Program-made: the position numbers and the translations under genes
NCBI RefSeq assembly: GCF_031834595.1
Contig: NZ_CP115541.1
Span: forward strand, 2,846,501 to 2,910,500
DNA length: 64,000 nucleotides
Direction of reading: 5' to 3'
DNA from: Stenotrophomonas oahuensis
GTDB taxonomy: Bacteria > Pseudomonadota > Gammaproteobacteria > Xanthomonadales > Xanthomonadaceae
The notes under the pieces: generated by a model
The model's database searches: none
Told to the model about the DNA's origin: nothing
Seen by the model: the letters and a program-made list of their open reading frames with translations, nothing else
Shown: positions 44,701 to 53,297 of the stretch, one piece after another
Layout: each line of letters starts with the position of its first letter
Numbering within the stretch: the stretch's first letter is position 1

Positions 44701-47700
44701 TGATCCTCGTCGGAACTGACGTGGGCAGACAATGGGCCCGGAAGCTCGGCCAGCGACGCGACGCCCAACGCCGCTGCAGAATCGGGTACAGCTGCCTCGC
44801 ATAACGCTGTGGCCTGCAGAAAGGACACGCTGCGCAGCGAACGGCCGTAGTCCAGATCGTCCGGCAGATCCGGCACCGCCCATTCGGGGCGACCGGCGTG
44901 CCGAACCAGCAGCCACCAGAGCACTGCGCGTGCCAGCGCAGACGGCACGGGCGGTAGATGCTGGTGCAACTGCTCACGCGTGGTCTGCATGAGCTGATCG
45001 CGCGCACGTTCATCGTCCAGGCCTGTCACCATGCGGGACATCGCGTTCTGGCCGATGCCATGGTCGAGCATCCAGCGCGCCACTGCCTGCTGCGCAGTGG
45101 CCGCGCCGCTGCTGTTACCCTGCAACCGCTGGGCGACGTGCTGGAATCCATGGGTGCTGGCGAGCAGCTCCCACGTCTGCCCTGGGAGAAGCGCGGGGTC
45201 GATCTGCTCCAGCAGTTCTATCCCGGCGTCGCGCAGTACTGCGGTCAGTGCCAGCGCGGGTACCGTAGCGTTGGCCGGTGAAGCGGGCAGCGGGAACTCC
45301 AACGCGAAGGAAGCAGGTGTCTCCCAGGGCCCGGAATCGGCCAACAGCACTGCCGCATGCGACAGGCAGGTCTGTGCCGTCAGCAGCGGATACCCCAGCC
45401 GCAGGGCAACCGCCAGCGACAGCACCGGCGACGGGGCCTGGCGCGCCTGCTCCTGCAGCGTCTCCAGCGTATCGGGTGCAGCATCGCCTAGAGGGTGCTG
45501 CACCGCGCGGCGGAGCAGGGCCAGCGCCAGCGGGGCGGGGAGTCCATCACCGTTGAAGAGGAACCGGGTGCCTGCGACCGCCGGGCCAAGCACGTCGGCC
45601 ATACGCTGTTGCCCTGCTGTGCTTTCCAGCCATGCCGCAAGCCGTTGCGGGGCCTGCTGCCACAACCGCCAACGCGCGGCCCCCTCGGCCCGGATATCCA
45701 CGGCCGCTTCCAGCAGCGCCTGCAGTCCCGGCCGATCGTCGCGTTCGAACAGGGCGGCCGCCTGGGCCGGCGACAGCCGCGTGATCCACTCGCCACGCAG
45801 CACTCCTGGCGCGGTCCGCAGGCCGAGCTCCCGTTGCCATGCCAGCAGCGGCGGCGTACGGGCGCTCGCCGGCAACGGCGCCTCGGCCAGGCGCATGAAG
45901 AACAGCCGGTTCACCACGGTGTCGACCCGCGCGTGGGGCAGCCCCAGCACGCGTGCGATCAGGGCCTGTGTGGCGTTGCTGGCGTACAACTGCCCGAGGG
46001 TGATCTCGAGATCATCCAGATCAGGAAAACCGGCGTGCGGCAGTACGTGCTGCAGCACCGCCGCCAATGCGGTGTTGTTTCCGGGAAGGGTTGCAAGGAC
46101 GGAATCGGCCAGGGCCGTGGCATTGCGCTGTCGCATCTGCTGGTGCAGGCGGACCATGCCCAGGAACTGCTGCAGGCTGCGGCGTGCACGCGCGTGTAGC
46201 CCAGGGGCCGCGCACGGGCCTTCCAGCCGCTCGACGGCGCGGTGCAACGGCAGCATCAGGCCGCGCAGCTGCACACGCAGATTCAGGCTGTCGTCGCTGG
46301 CATCGATAAGCGCACGCCGTTGCATGAACTGCGATACCTGGCGCGCGAGACGGTGCCAGGCCACCTGTAGACAGGCAGCGGTATCCAGCACTGCAGTCTC
46401 CTGCGCGAACTGCGAACAGCGCTGCTGCCAATGGCTCGCGTTGACAGTGGGCAGTGCGTGCGGGTCGTAGTCCGACTGGATCATCTCGAGCACGGGATTG
46501 GCCAGACTGAACACCACGCCCGCCAAGGCCAGGGTCGGGCGATCTGCCGCCGGGGCAGGGTGAGCGAACCAGCCGCTGCTGCGGAACTGCGGGCTGCCAT
46601 ACGGCCACGCCAGCGCATCGTCGGGGCGGAAGTCCGGATCCCATGCGTCCGCAATGGCCTGCGCGCAGGTCAGCGGGGGCGCGTCGGTAGTGGTGGGGGG
46701 CGTTGCCAACCATCGGGCGGTGTCTCCGATACTGACACTGGCCCGTACCGAATCACTCGATACAACGGAACGGAAGTAGCTGTCCGCGCTGCTCATCCAA
46801 CGTGCCGCCTGACGCAGCTCCGGGTCGCCGGGCGTGCGCGGCTGGATGCGCGCGTACACGCGACTCAGCGCAAGCGTCAGCAGATAGATGCGGGTCGTGG
46901 CGCTGGCACGGTCCACCAACCGGCGTGCAAGCAGGGGCAGCTCAACGTCCTGCAGCGCTGCGGCCAGATGTGCATCGCCGCGCTCGAACAGCGCGCTGAC
47001 GGCAACATCCGGGTCCCGTCGCTCGCTCGCCGTGACCCCCGCCTTGCTCAGCAGCGCATGTACGGCGGCGTTGAAGTCCGATGCACTGCGTCCGCAGACC
47101 CCGAGCCAACGCGCGCTGACCACGGACGTGAAGCGTGAGGCGACAGTGGTGCGGGCTTCCTCCGGGCGCAGCCCGCTGCTGCGGTCGGCAACGAAGGGCG
47201 GACTGGCCGGGACGGCAGCGACGCCGCCGCCGATGGGAAGGCCGATGCCACGGGCGAGGGGGCCCTCGCGGGTAAGCGCGCCCGCGCGACTTCCCGTGGG
47301 CAGGGGCCAGGGCGCAGCGCTGGCATCGGCGGGCGTCGCCGTGGCCGTGCTGACGAATGAAGCAAGCGCGCGCGTCGCGGGCCGGCGGGTGGCGGCAGGT
47401 ACACCCTGCAACGTGACGGCCGGCAGCACGAGCAGGCCGCTCAATAACAGAGCACGCCGTGGCGAAGGTGACGCAATCAACGGCGGGCCAGGCGAGTGGT
47501 CGTAGCGCGCCTGTTCGGCCACCCGCAGCAGATGACGGACCACGGGATGTGCATCCGTGCGAGTGCAGACAAGCGAACGAAGGTGGGTCTGTTCCAGCAC
47601 GGCCTCCAATCCGCGACTGCCATGCCGATGTGCACGCACGACGTCCAGCGCCACCAGCGGCTCCCACAGGCCGGGCTCCTGTCGATTCAGTCGCCGTGCC

Positions 47701-48365
47701 CGTGCCAGGCAGTCGTGGAGCATCGTATCGGTCAGCGGCAGCCCCCAGGTGTCGCGCCATAGCCGCTGCAGGTCCGCATACGCGTCACGTCGGTGTACCG
47801 GTTCGCACTCGACGCGAGTCGCCCGGAGCGATGGCCAAGTCAGCTGCCCCTGCACCGGCAACCCGGTCAGACGCTGACGCCAGCAGGACGGCGGCAGCGA
47901 CCAGGGCCGCAGCAGGGTGAGGTAGAGCCCGTGCAGAAGCAGTCCGGGGCGCTGCTGCAGATGCGCGCGCAAGCGGGCACGCTCGCCGACGTAGGCGGTC
48001 TCCCAGACCTCGCGGGGATCGCGCAGTGCCTGCAGCACCAGTGTGCTCCATTCGGCGGGCACCGGTTCGGTGCGCTGCAGCTGGTCCAGCAGGGGTGCCG
48101 CCAGGCATCGCGCCAGGTCGGTGCCGCCAAACCCACCCGTAATGAGCCCCAGCACCAGCGTCTGGTCTATGCGGGCGGTGGCCAGTGCGTCCTCCAGTTG
48201 CGGCCACACGGAGGCCGGTACGCCGAGGCGGGGCACGTGCAGGCCCGACGCATGGTTGTGCAGGTGCTGCAACTGCATCGCCGACGCTTCGGCCATACGA
48301 AAGGGACGGCTATGTGGTCCGGTGGCGAGCGGCGGGGACGGGATGACAGACCGGAGTGGCAGCAT
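41769..48365 (-). CDS. giant effector-like protein with C-terminal deaminase-like domain
   Basis: 2198 residues from ATG 48365 (GTG 48374 also open). No signal peptide. Most of the sequence is Ala/Leu-rich helical repeat-like material; a hydrophobic stretch lies near 303-323 and another from about 1567 to 1680. The last ~170 residues look like a zinc-dependent deaminase: D2122-A-E2124 (D in place of the usual H/C of the HxE motif) and I-C2157-A-S-C2160. Toxin deaminases of this shape convert cytidine or adenosine in nucleic acids. The gene is divergent from a FecI-type sigma gene. No immunity-like gene adjoins, suggesting a eukaryotic target or another role. Confidence 0.7.
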   Translation of the reverse strand: MLPLRSVIPSPPLATGPHSRPFRMAEASAMQLQHLHNHASGLHVPRLGVPASVWPQLEDALATARIDQTLVLGLITGGFGGTDLARCLAAPLLDQLQRTEPVPAEWSTLVLQALRDPREVWETAYVGERARLRAHLQQRPGLLLHGLYLTLLRPWSLPPSCWRQRLTGLPVQGQLTWPSLRATRVECEPVHRRDAYADLQRLWRDTWGLPLTDTMLHDCLARARRLNRQEPGLWEPLVALDVVRAHRHGSRGLEAVLEQTHLRSLVCTRTDAHPVVRHLLRVAEQARYDHSPGPPLIASPSPRRALLLSGLLVLPAVTLQGVPAATRRPATRALASFVSTATATPADASAAPWPLPTGSRAGALTREGPLARGIGLPIGGGVAAVPASPPFVADRSSGLRPEEARTTVASRFTSVVSARWLGVCGRSASDFNAAVHALLSKAGVTASERRDPDVAVSALFERGDAHLAAALQDVELPLLARRLVDRASATTRIYLLTLALSRVYARIQPRTPGDPELRQAARWMSSADSYFRSVVSSDSVRASVSIGDTARWLATPPTTTDAPPLTCAQAIADAWDPDFRPDDALAWPYGSPQFRSSGWFAHPAPAADRPTLALAGVVFSLANPVLEMIQSDYDPHALPTVNASHWQQRCSQFAQETAVLDTAACLQVAWHRLARQVSQFMQRRALIDASDDSLNLRVQLRGLMLPLHRAVERLEGPCAAPGLHARARRSLQQFLGMVRLHQQMRQRNATALADSVLATLPGNNTALAAVLQHVLPHAGFPDLDDLEITLGQLYASNATQALIARVLGLPHARVDTVVNRLFFMRLAEAPLPASARTPPLLAWQRELGLRTAPGVLRGEWITRLSPAQAAALFERDDRPGLQALLEAAVDIRAEGAARWRLWQQAPQRLAAWLESTAGQQRMADVLGPAVAGTRFLFNGDGLPAPLALALLRRAVQHPLGDAAPDTLETLQEQARQAPSPVLSLAVALRLGYPLLTAQTCLSHAAVLLADSGPWETPASFALEFPLPASPANATVPALALTAVLRDAGIELLEQIDPALLPGQTWELLASTHGFQHVAQRLQGNSSGAATAQQAVARWMLDHGIGQNAMSRMVTGLDDERARDQLMQTTREQLHQHLPPVPSALARAVLWWLLVRHAGRPEWAVPDLPDDLDYGRSLRSVSFLQATALCEAAVPDSAAALGVASLAELPGPLSAHVSSDEDHGAALLQAQARPALLYAAAHQRVHLPNGPSGATAAQTRDALEFLRERQAAVAAAATQLLQPAPQRRPLAARQLRDAGIPQRYWNQTLAQIPDAVLNAGGVIRRTTRDSGLDGISLVFGAALRSMRESLVADSLQALLVGGAVELAGQPSIAQLFDQRYALYQQQMTDALAVLLARSMDGLPTVDRQHLERATVTPLLVPGVSHGVLLRCVRNGTDGTDVAPVFLAVIPAAGYAVRLQRGDRRIDGQWQRGVLYPHDGFVSGAAPDRIAPDQLRFLDVPSCIIGGSHCHSANNSDIDSGLLHAMADLMYGDFFTRTRDTELSRLTGEERLDQLEAEVADALARFAVPFYGCARDLATDDTKAAVIDCTLDALSLLLPESGVARFLRSSTELVARAGELSVRALLQDAGAALLHLGEDLAAQSGLRLLHDLGHGVVQLGRRSALWLLEHVPALESRFAHSAQMAEAIHSTFVLDRGLLEGEAPTWMDLAGRCTRVRRQVNVGRCNGEAITLFDFSPSPTYDTPGEVTWFAGMQIASDEPITDAGRRFIVDGEYWLQTVSGSAYRFARDSSRTAPALRARIRATILGGESQLLRIELHNPYPNHLLRMTQGAVVGRAGDGSRVLITRVAPGRFYLAALLADAEPSAGMALEFWPLEQQGFAPAQNDAVKTAWWGAFHYSQQCQLSGAALVDRFGSQLQQQLEQLDDLGRLLQEVRANSPYTFHNLPAQAVMSCAQSNCRYVQTLREQIGPAHWRAPRADDTWIDDALRDLLNPPGTVPAAVFTTLDDTLEARFLTPRRGAAKTLAIAEVTLKDDPVPLLFHATSGQRKGRSLLPLSNLERRHAPAGWQVDGRTVTTPHARYIDAQPSVTSIAQGDVSRVVPNHSLHVDDLDGQLFHERNARHLDAERNLYYRIERTITEGTLDPSRVTSLRLFSSRRICASCHISVGSLRARFPGAHFEVVEREVQAAGAALDSGARTGS

Positions 48366-48432
48366 GGTCGCCACACTGCCTGCGCAGGCGAGGACGGTCG
48401 AGAGCCGGAACCGTCACCGTCCCGTCATCTAC

Positions 48433-48999
48433 ATGACCTACCGTGCTGCACACTTCAGGGGCGAGGCGACACAGGTGGCCGAACAGGCAAGACGGCGCCT
48501 GGCACGCATGTTCGAAGATCACGCGCCGGTGCTGCGCGGCTTCTTCGTGCGCCGTGGCGCGCGCCAGGACGCGGAAGACCTGGTGCAGGAGACCTACCTG
48601 CGCCTGCTGCGTGCGCATGAGGGCGCAGGCGAACCCATTGCCAATCCCGAGGCGTACCTGTTCACCGTCGCGCAGAACCTGGTGCGCGAGCAGGCCGCCC
48701 GGCGGCGCTGGTCGACCCTGCCCATCGACGAGATCGAACAACTGGGCCAAGGACTGGCCAGCGGGGAATGCGTGGAAGACGCCGCCGAACGCGAACAGCG
48801 CCGCCAGCACCTGCAGACGTTGCTGGCCAGCCTGCCCGAGCACACTCGCGCGGTGTTGGTGATGCAGTACCGCGATGGGCTGAGCTACAAGCAGATTGCC
48901 GAGCGCCTGGGCGTCTCGCCGCATATGGTCAAGAAGCATGTGGTGCGGGGCCTGTCGGTGTGCCGCCGGGCGATGGCCGAGCCGGTGGCACTGCGATGA
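48433..48999 (+). CDS. FecI-type ECF sigma factor
   Basis: 188 residues from ATG 48433 (GTG/ATG starts at 48475 or 48508 are possible; no strong ribosome site). Sigma region 2 (RQDAEDLVQETYLRLLRAHE) and region 4 (YKQIAERLGVSPHMVKKHV) are clear. It precedes and overlaps a FecR-type anti-sigma gene (ATGA), with a TonB receptor next: the FecI-FecR-FecA signalling layout. It directs transcription of the receptor when ligand binds outside. Confidence 0.92.
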   Translation: MTYRAAHFRGEATQVAEQARRRLARMFEDHAPVLRGFFVRRGARQDAEDLVQETYLRLLRAHEGAGEPIANPEAYLFTVAQNLVREQAARRRWSTLPIDEIEQLGQGLASGECVEDAAEREQRRQHLQTLLASLPEHTRAVLVMQYRDGLSYKQIAERLGVSPHMVKKHVVRGLSVCRRAMAEPVALR

Positions 49000-50039
49000 G
49001 CGAGCCTACCGAGCATCCGTCGGCGCTGACCCAGACTGCTGCGCACTGGCATGCGCTGCAGCGGCAGGGCACGGTGAGTGCCGCTCAGCAGCGCGCCTTC
49101 ATGCAGTGGCTGGTGGCTTCACCCGAGCACCTGCGCGAGTACATGGCGATCAGCGAGGTGGCGGGCGCGCTGGGCGACGCGCTGCGTGACATGCCGATCG
49201 ATCTGGACGCGTTGGTCGCTGCGCCCGCCGCACCGGAGAACACGCACAACGTGGTGCAGCTCTCCCCGCGCCGAACCGCCGCCACAACCGTGCCAGTAAG
49301 GCAGCGTCGCTGGCTGCCGCGCGTTGCCGTGGCCGCCAGCATCGTGCTGGCGCTGGGGTGGGGAACCACGTTGGCGCTGCCGCGCACCGACCACTTCGTG
49401 GCTGAGCACGGCGCGCCGCGCCAGATCACGCTTCAGGATGGCACCGTGCTGCACCTGGATGCGGAAAGCGAGGTGTCCGTGCGGATCACGCTGTTGGCGC
49501 GCCGGGTAGAGCTTGAGCGTGGGCAGGCCAGTTTCGTGGTCGCGCCGGACCGCCGGCCCTTCGCGGTGCATGCGGCGGGTCTGCAGGTGACCGACATCGG
49601 CACCACGTTCGATGTCTCGCTGTTGCGCGAACAGGCGCGTATCGGGGTCAGCGAGGGGCGCGTGCACGTGCGTGGCGATGGAGGGCGAGGCCGAATGCTG
49701 GCAGACCTGGGCGTGGGCCAGGCCGCGCAGGTGGACTATCGCGACCAGCGCGTACAGATCAGCAATGAAGATGCGGCCAGCATGACCGCCTGGTGGCACG
49801 GGCGCGCGGTGTTCCGCGACGAGCCCCTGCGCGATGTCGCCGACCGCTTCAATCGCCGTAATGCCGTGCGCCTGCATGTCAGCGACGAAGCCGGTGCGCT
49901 GCGCCTCACCGGCAATCTGCGCGTGGATGACCTGGCCTCGTTGCGTGCGTTTCTGGATCAGCAGCCGGCATTGATCACCGAGCGCCAGGTCGATGGCATC
50001 CACGTGCGCGTGCGTGCCCGCAGCGCGGCGGCGCTGTAA
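48996..50039 (+). CDS. FecR-type anti-sigma factor
   Basis: 347 residues from ATG 48996, overlapping the sigma stop by 4 bases. N-terminal anti-sigma domain (HWHALQRQGTVSAAQQRAFM), single membrane segment at about 107-125 (VAVAASIVLALGWGTTLAL), periplasmic FecR domain (TLQDGTVLHLDAESEVSVRI; DIGTTFDVSL) and a C-terminal STN-like part (LHVSDEAGALRLTGNLRVDD). It transmits the signal from the TonB receptor's N-terminal domain to the sigma factor. Confidence 0.93.
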   Translation: MSEPTEHPSALTQTAAHWHALQRQGTVSAAQQRAFMQWLVASPEHLREYMAISEVAGALGDALRDMPIDLDALVAAPAAPENTHNVVQLSPRRTAATTVPVRQRRWLPRVAVAASIVLALGWGTTLALPRTDHFVAEHGAPRQITLQDGTVLHLDAESEVSVRITLLARRVELERGQASFVVAPDRRPFAVHAAGLQVTDIGTTFDVSLLREQARIGVSEGRVHVRGDGGRGRMLADLGVGQAAQVDYRDQRVQISNEDAASMTAWWHGRAVFRDEPLRDVADRFNRRNAVRLHVSDEAGALRLTGNLRVDDLASLRAFLDQQPALITERQVDGIHVRVRARSAAAL

Positions 50040-50152
50040 GAAAAAATTCATTGAAAAAGCGGTGCCCGATCCGCGCGCTGCGCACTCGTAGTTGGGGAAA
50101 GCAGGAACAACCCCGTTCCGCGACCACCGCCATTCCCTCACTGGATCCCACG

Positions 50153-53100
50153 ATGCGCCGCACACTGTTCCTTTCCATTGCACTTGCCCTGCAGGTCACT
50201 GCCACGGCTGCCGCCGCCGAACCTGCCCGCGTGGCCAGCGAGGCCATTGCCTCGCAGCCCCTGGACGCCGCGCTCAACGCGCTGTCGCGCCAGACCGGCC
50301 TGCAGTTCGTCTACAACGCACAGAGCGCGGGCAATCCGCGCACTCCGGGCGTGCCGGCCGGCCTCAGCGCCGACGCGGCGCTGAGCCGTCTGCTGGCCGG
50401 CACCGGCCTGCGCTACCGTTACCTCAACGCCACCACCGTGACCATCGAGGCGCAGGACAGCGCATCGCCGGCACCGACCTCCAGCGCGTTGGCACCTGCC
50501 GGCATTGCGGTGACGGCGAACGCGCCGCAGCCGGCAGACGTTGCTGCACCGTCCGGTGGAGCAGGGGCGCAGAATCTGGAAACCATCCAGGTCACTGGCA
50601 GCTACAGCCGCAGCCTGGAGCAGGCCGTGGACATCAAGCGCGCCACCGTGGGGTTCTCTGACTCGATCGTCGCCACCGACGTGGCCGACTTCCCGGAGCA
50701 GAACCTGGCCGAAGCACTGCAGCGCGTCCCCGGCGTGACCATCGAACGCAGCAAGGGTCTGGGCACCAAGGTCAACGTGCGTGGCCTTCCCTCCGAATAC
50801 ACCCATGTGTCGATCAACGACCTGGCCACGGCCTCGGGCAGCGGCGGTCGTGATGTGGAATTTGACATGTTCGCCTCGGAAATCATCCAGCAGGTGACCG
50901 TGCAGAAGTCCCCGACCGCAGCAGACGAGGAGGGCGGCATCGCCGGCTCGGTGAAGATTTCCACCGCGCGCCCGTTCGATTACAGCGAGCGCAAGCTGGT
51001 GTTCTCCGCCGAAGGTGCGCACAACAGCATCTCCGAGGAAGTCGATCCGCGCTTTGCGTTTCTCGCCGCCGATACCTGGGGCGACTGGGGCGCGCTGGTG
51101 TCGTACTCGCAGTCCAAGCGCACCAACCGCACTGACTCTACCTCGGGCATAAATTTTCGTCCGTCCTCGCGCTTCCTGACCGCGTCGGGCACCCGCGGCA
51201 CCCAGGCCCAGTCCGTGCTGCTGCGCGATGCCGGGGTCAACATCACCAACCGCAACGATTCGGACCAGACCAACCGCGTGGTGTTCCAGGACAAGGTCGG
51301 TGACCGCGTGTATCTGAACGAGCAGGACAAATGGGGTGCCACCGGCTCGCTGCAGTACAAGCCCAGCAGCACCTTCAGCCTGACCTTTGATGCCATGGTC
51401 GGTGGCTACGACAGCACCGAGGACGAGTACGACGCCGCCGCTTACTCGGCGTCCAGCCGCAGCACCTTCGACACCATCCACGAGTACGATGCCGACACGC
51501 TGTCCCAGTACGGCATGTTGGTGCTGCGTGATGTGTCCTACACCGCCACCCAGCACGAAATGCTGAGCAAGGAACGCATCAACAAGACTGACTACGGCCA
51601 GTACAGCATGGCCTTGGACTGGAAGGGCGACAGCTGGTACGTCGACGCGCTGGTGGGCTATTCGGGCGCAGAGAAGACCTCGGACTACTCGAACCTCAAG
51701 CACGTGGCCTATGCGCCGTCGCGTACGCGCTGGACCGGCGACAGCGGCGAGACGATTCCCAGCAGTGCTCCGGGCAGCATCGACATGTACAACGCGTCGG
51801 ACAAGTATCTGTTTGAAGCCTATGAAACCACGCTGGAGAAGGTGAAGGACGACAAGTACGCCGCCCAGGTCAACGTGACCCGTCTGCTGGACCTGGCCTT
51901 CCTGCCGGCGCTGCACACGGTGAAGTTCGGTGCGCGCTACACCGACCGCTCCAAGGAGCGCCAGTATGGCGAGGCCAAGATCACCGGTCCGACCGCCGGC
52001 AGTGCCGCCTGGGTGAACACCCGCACCCTGGCCGACAGCCCGTTGCAGTCGATCAGCGACATCGTTCCGGGCGGCAGCTATTCGCACAAGCGCCTGGACT
52101 GGGAGCAGGTCTCCAATGAGTACGCACGCGGTGCGTTCCGTTACGACGGCTTCTACACCCCGTTCGACCCCGGCCAGTTCTACCAGGTTGATGAGAAGGT
52201 GATGAGCTTCTACGCCATGACCGACTTCGCCTTCGACATCGGCAGCGTGCCATTCACCATCAACGCCGGTGCCCGCTACGTGGACACCAAGGTCGACTCG
52301 TTCGGCTTCCACCCGATCCAGCGTCCGGACGGCAGCACCGGCTACACCGACACGCCGGTCTCCAAGGATGGCAGCTACGATGACCTGCTGCCCAGCTTCA
52401 ACATGACCGCCGAACTGTCGCCCGGCCTGTTGCTGCGTGCTGCCGCCTCGAAGGTGATGATGCGCCCGGCACTGACCGACGTGGCTTACAAGCGTACCGC
52501 CAGCTGGAGCTCGTACCGCTTCACCGACGGCAACCCGGAGCTGAAGCCGACCTACGCCAAGCAGTGGGAAGTGGGCGTGGAAAAGTACCTGGACAACGGC
52601 GCGCTGTTCGCAGCCAGCTATTTCCGCAAGAACATCGACGGCGTGGTGATCAACTCGCTGACCGGCATGGTCGAGGACGTGGCCGTGTACAACGCCAATG
52701 GCAGCCTCAACGGCATCTACGACTTCGACGTGTACCAGCCGGTCAATGCCAAGGGCTCCTATGAAGTCGACGGTATCGAGCTGGTCGCGCAGATGCCGCT
52801 GGGCATGTTCACGCCCTGGCTGGAAGGCTTCGGCATCAATGCCAACTACACCATGCTGGACAGCTCGCTGGCCGGCGAATCCGACCTGGGCATCAAGACC
52901 CCGATGCCGGGCCTGTCGGAGAAGACCTGGAACTTCACCGCGTACTACGAGAACGAGCGCTTCGACGCCCGCGTCTCGTACAACCACAAGGACGAGTACG
53001 TCGAGTCGATCGGCTACAACCTGTACCCGATCTACCGCGACGCCTATGGCCAGATGGATGTTTCCATCGGCTACCGCATCACCGACAACATCAAGATCAG

Positions 53101-53221
53101 CCTGAAGGGCATCAACCTCACCAACGAGATCACCAGCGGCTACACCATGGATCCGTCGTTCCCGACCATGTACGAAGCGTCGGGTCGCCGTATCAGCCTG
53201 GGCCTGCGCGCCGACTTCTGA
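50153..53221 (+). CDS. TonB-dependent receptor with N-terminal signalling domain
   Basis: 1022 residues from ATG 50153. Signal peptide to about residue 22 (LQVTATAAAAEPAR), STN/secretin-N signalling domain (about 25-90, QPLDAALNALSRQTGLQFVY), plug (ETIQVTGSYSRSLEQAVDIK; EQNLAEALQRVPGVTIERSK) and a C-terminal barrel ending RISLGLRADF. The plug motifs follow the TonB-Xanth-Caul subfamily, receptors often used for carbohydrates or siderophores. The FecI/FecR pair upstream fits an autoregulated uptake system. A PHP-domain phosphoesterase follows 76 bases later, hinting at a phosphorylated ligand (inference). Confidence 0.9.
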   Translation: MRRTLFLSIALALQVTATAAAAEPARVASEAIASQPLDAALNALSRQTGLQFVYNAQSAGNPRTPGVPAGLSADAALSRLLAGTGLRYRYLNATTVTIEAQDSASPAPTSSALAPAGIAVTANAPQPADVAAPSGGAGAQNLETIQVTGSYSRSLEQAVDIKRATVGFSDSIVATDVADFPEQNLAEALQRVPGVTIERSKGLGTKVNVRGLPSEYTHVSINDLATASGSGGRDVEFDMFASEIIQQVTVQKSPTAADEEGGIAGSVKISTARPFDYSERKLVFSAEGAHNSISEEVDPRFAFLAADTWGDWGALVSYSQSKRTNRTDSTSGINFRPSSRFLTASGTRGTQAQSVLLRDAGVNITNRNDSDQTNRVVFQDKVGDRVYLNEQDKWGATGSLQYKPSSTFSLTFDAMVGGYDSTEDEYDAAAYSASSRSTFDTIHEYDADTLSQYGMLVLRDVSYTATQHEMLSKERINKTDYGQYSMALDWKGDSWYVDALVGYSGAEKTSDYSNLKHVAYAPSRTRWTGDSGETIPSSAPGSIDMYNASDKYLFEAYETTLEKVKDDKYAAQVNVTRLLDLAFLPALHTVKFGARYTDRSKERQYGEAKITGPTAGSAAWVNTRTLADSPLQSISDIVPGGSYSHKRLDWEQVSNEYARGAFRYDGFYTPFDPGQFYQVDEKVMSFYAMTDFAFDIGSVPFTINAGARYVDTKVDSFGFHPIQRPDGSTGYTDTPVSKDGSYDDLLPSFNMTAELSPGLLLRAAASKVMMRPALTDVAYKRTASWSSYRFTDGNPELKPTYAKQWEVGVEKYLDNGALFAASYFRKNIDGVVINSLTGMVEDVAVYNANGSLNGIYDFDVYQPVNAKGSYEVDGIELVAQMPLGMFTPWLEGFGINANYTMLDSSLAGESDLGIKTPMPGLSEKTWNFTAYYENERFDARVSYNHKDEYVESIGYNLYPIYRDAYGQMDVSIGYRITDNIKISLKGINLTNEITSGYTMDPSFPTMYEASGRRISLGLRADF

Positions 53222-53297
53222 TCCACCGTTCCAGTGTGGGTGGCGCGCGGATCGGAGAGGGTCCGCGCGTCGCCTGCACGCTTTATGAGGTATGCCG

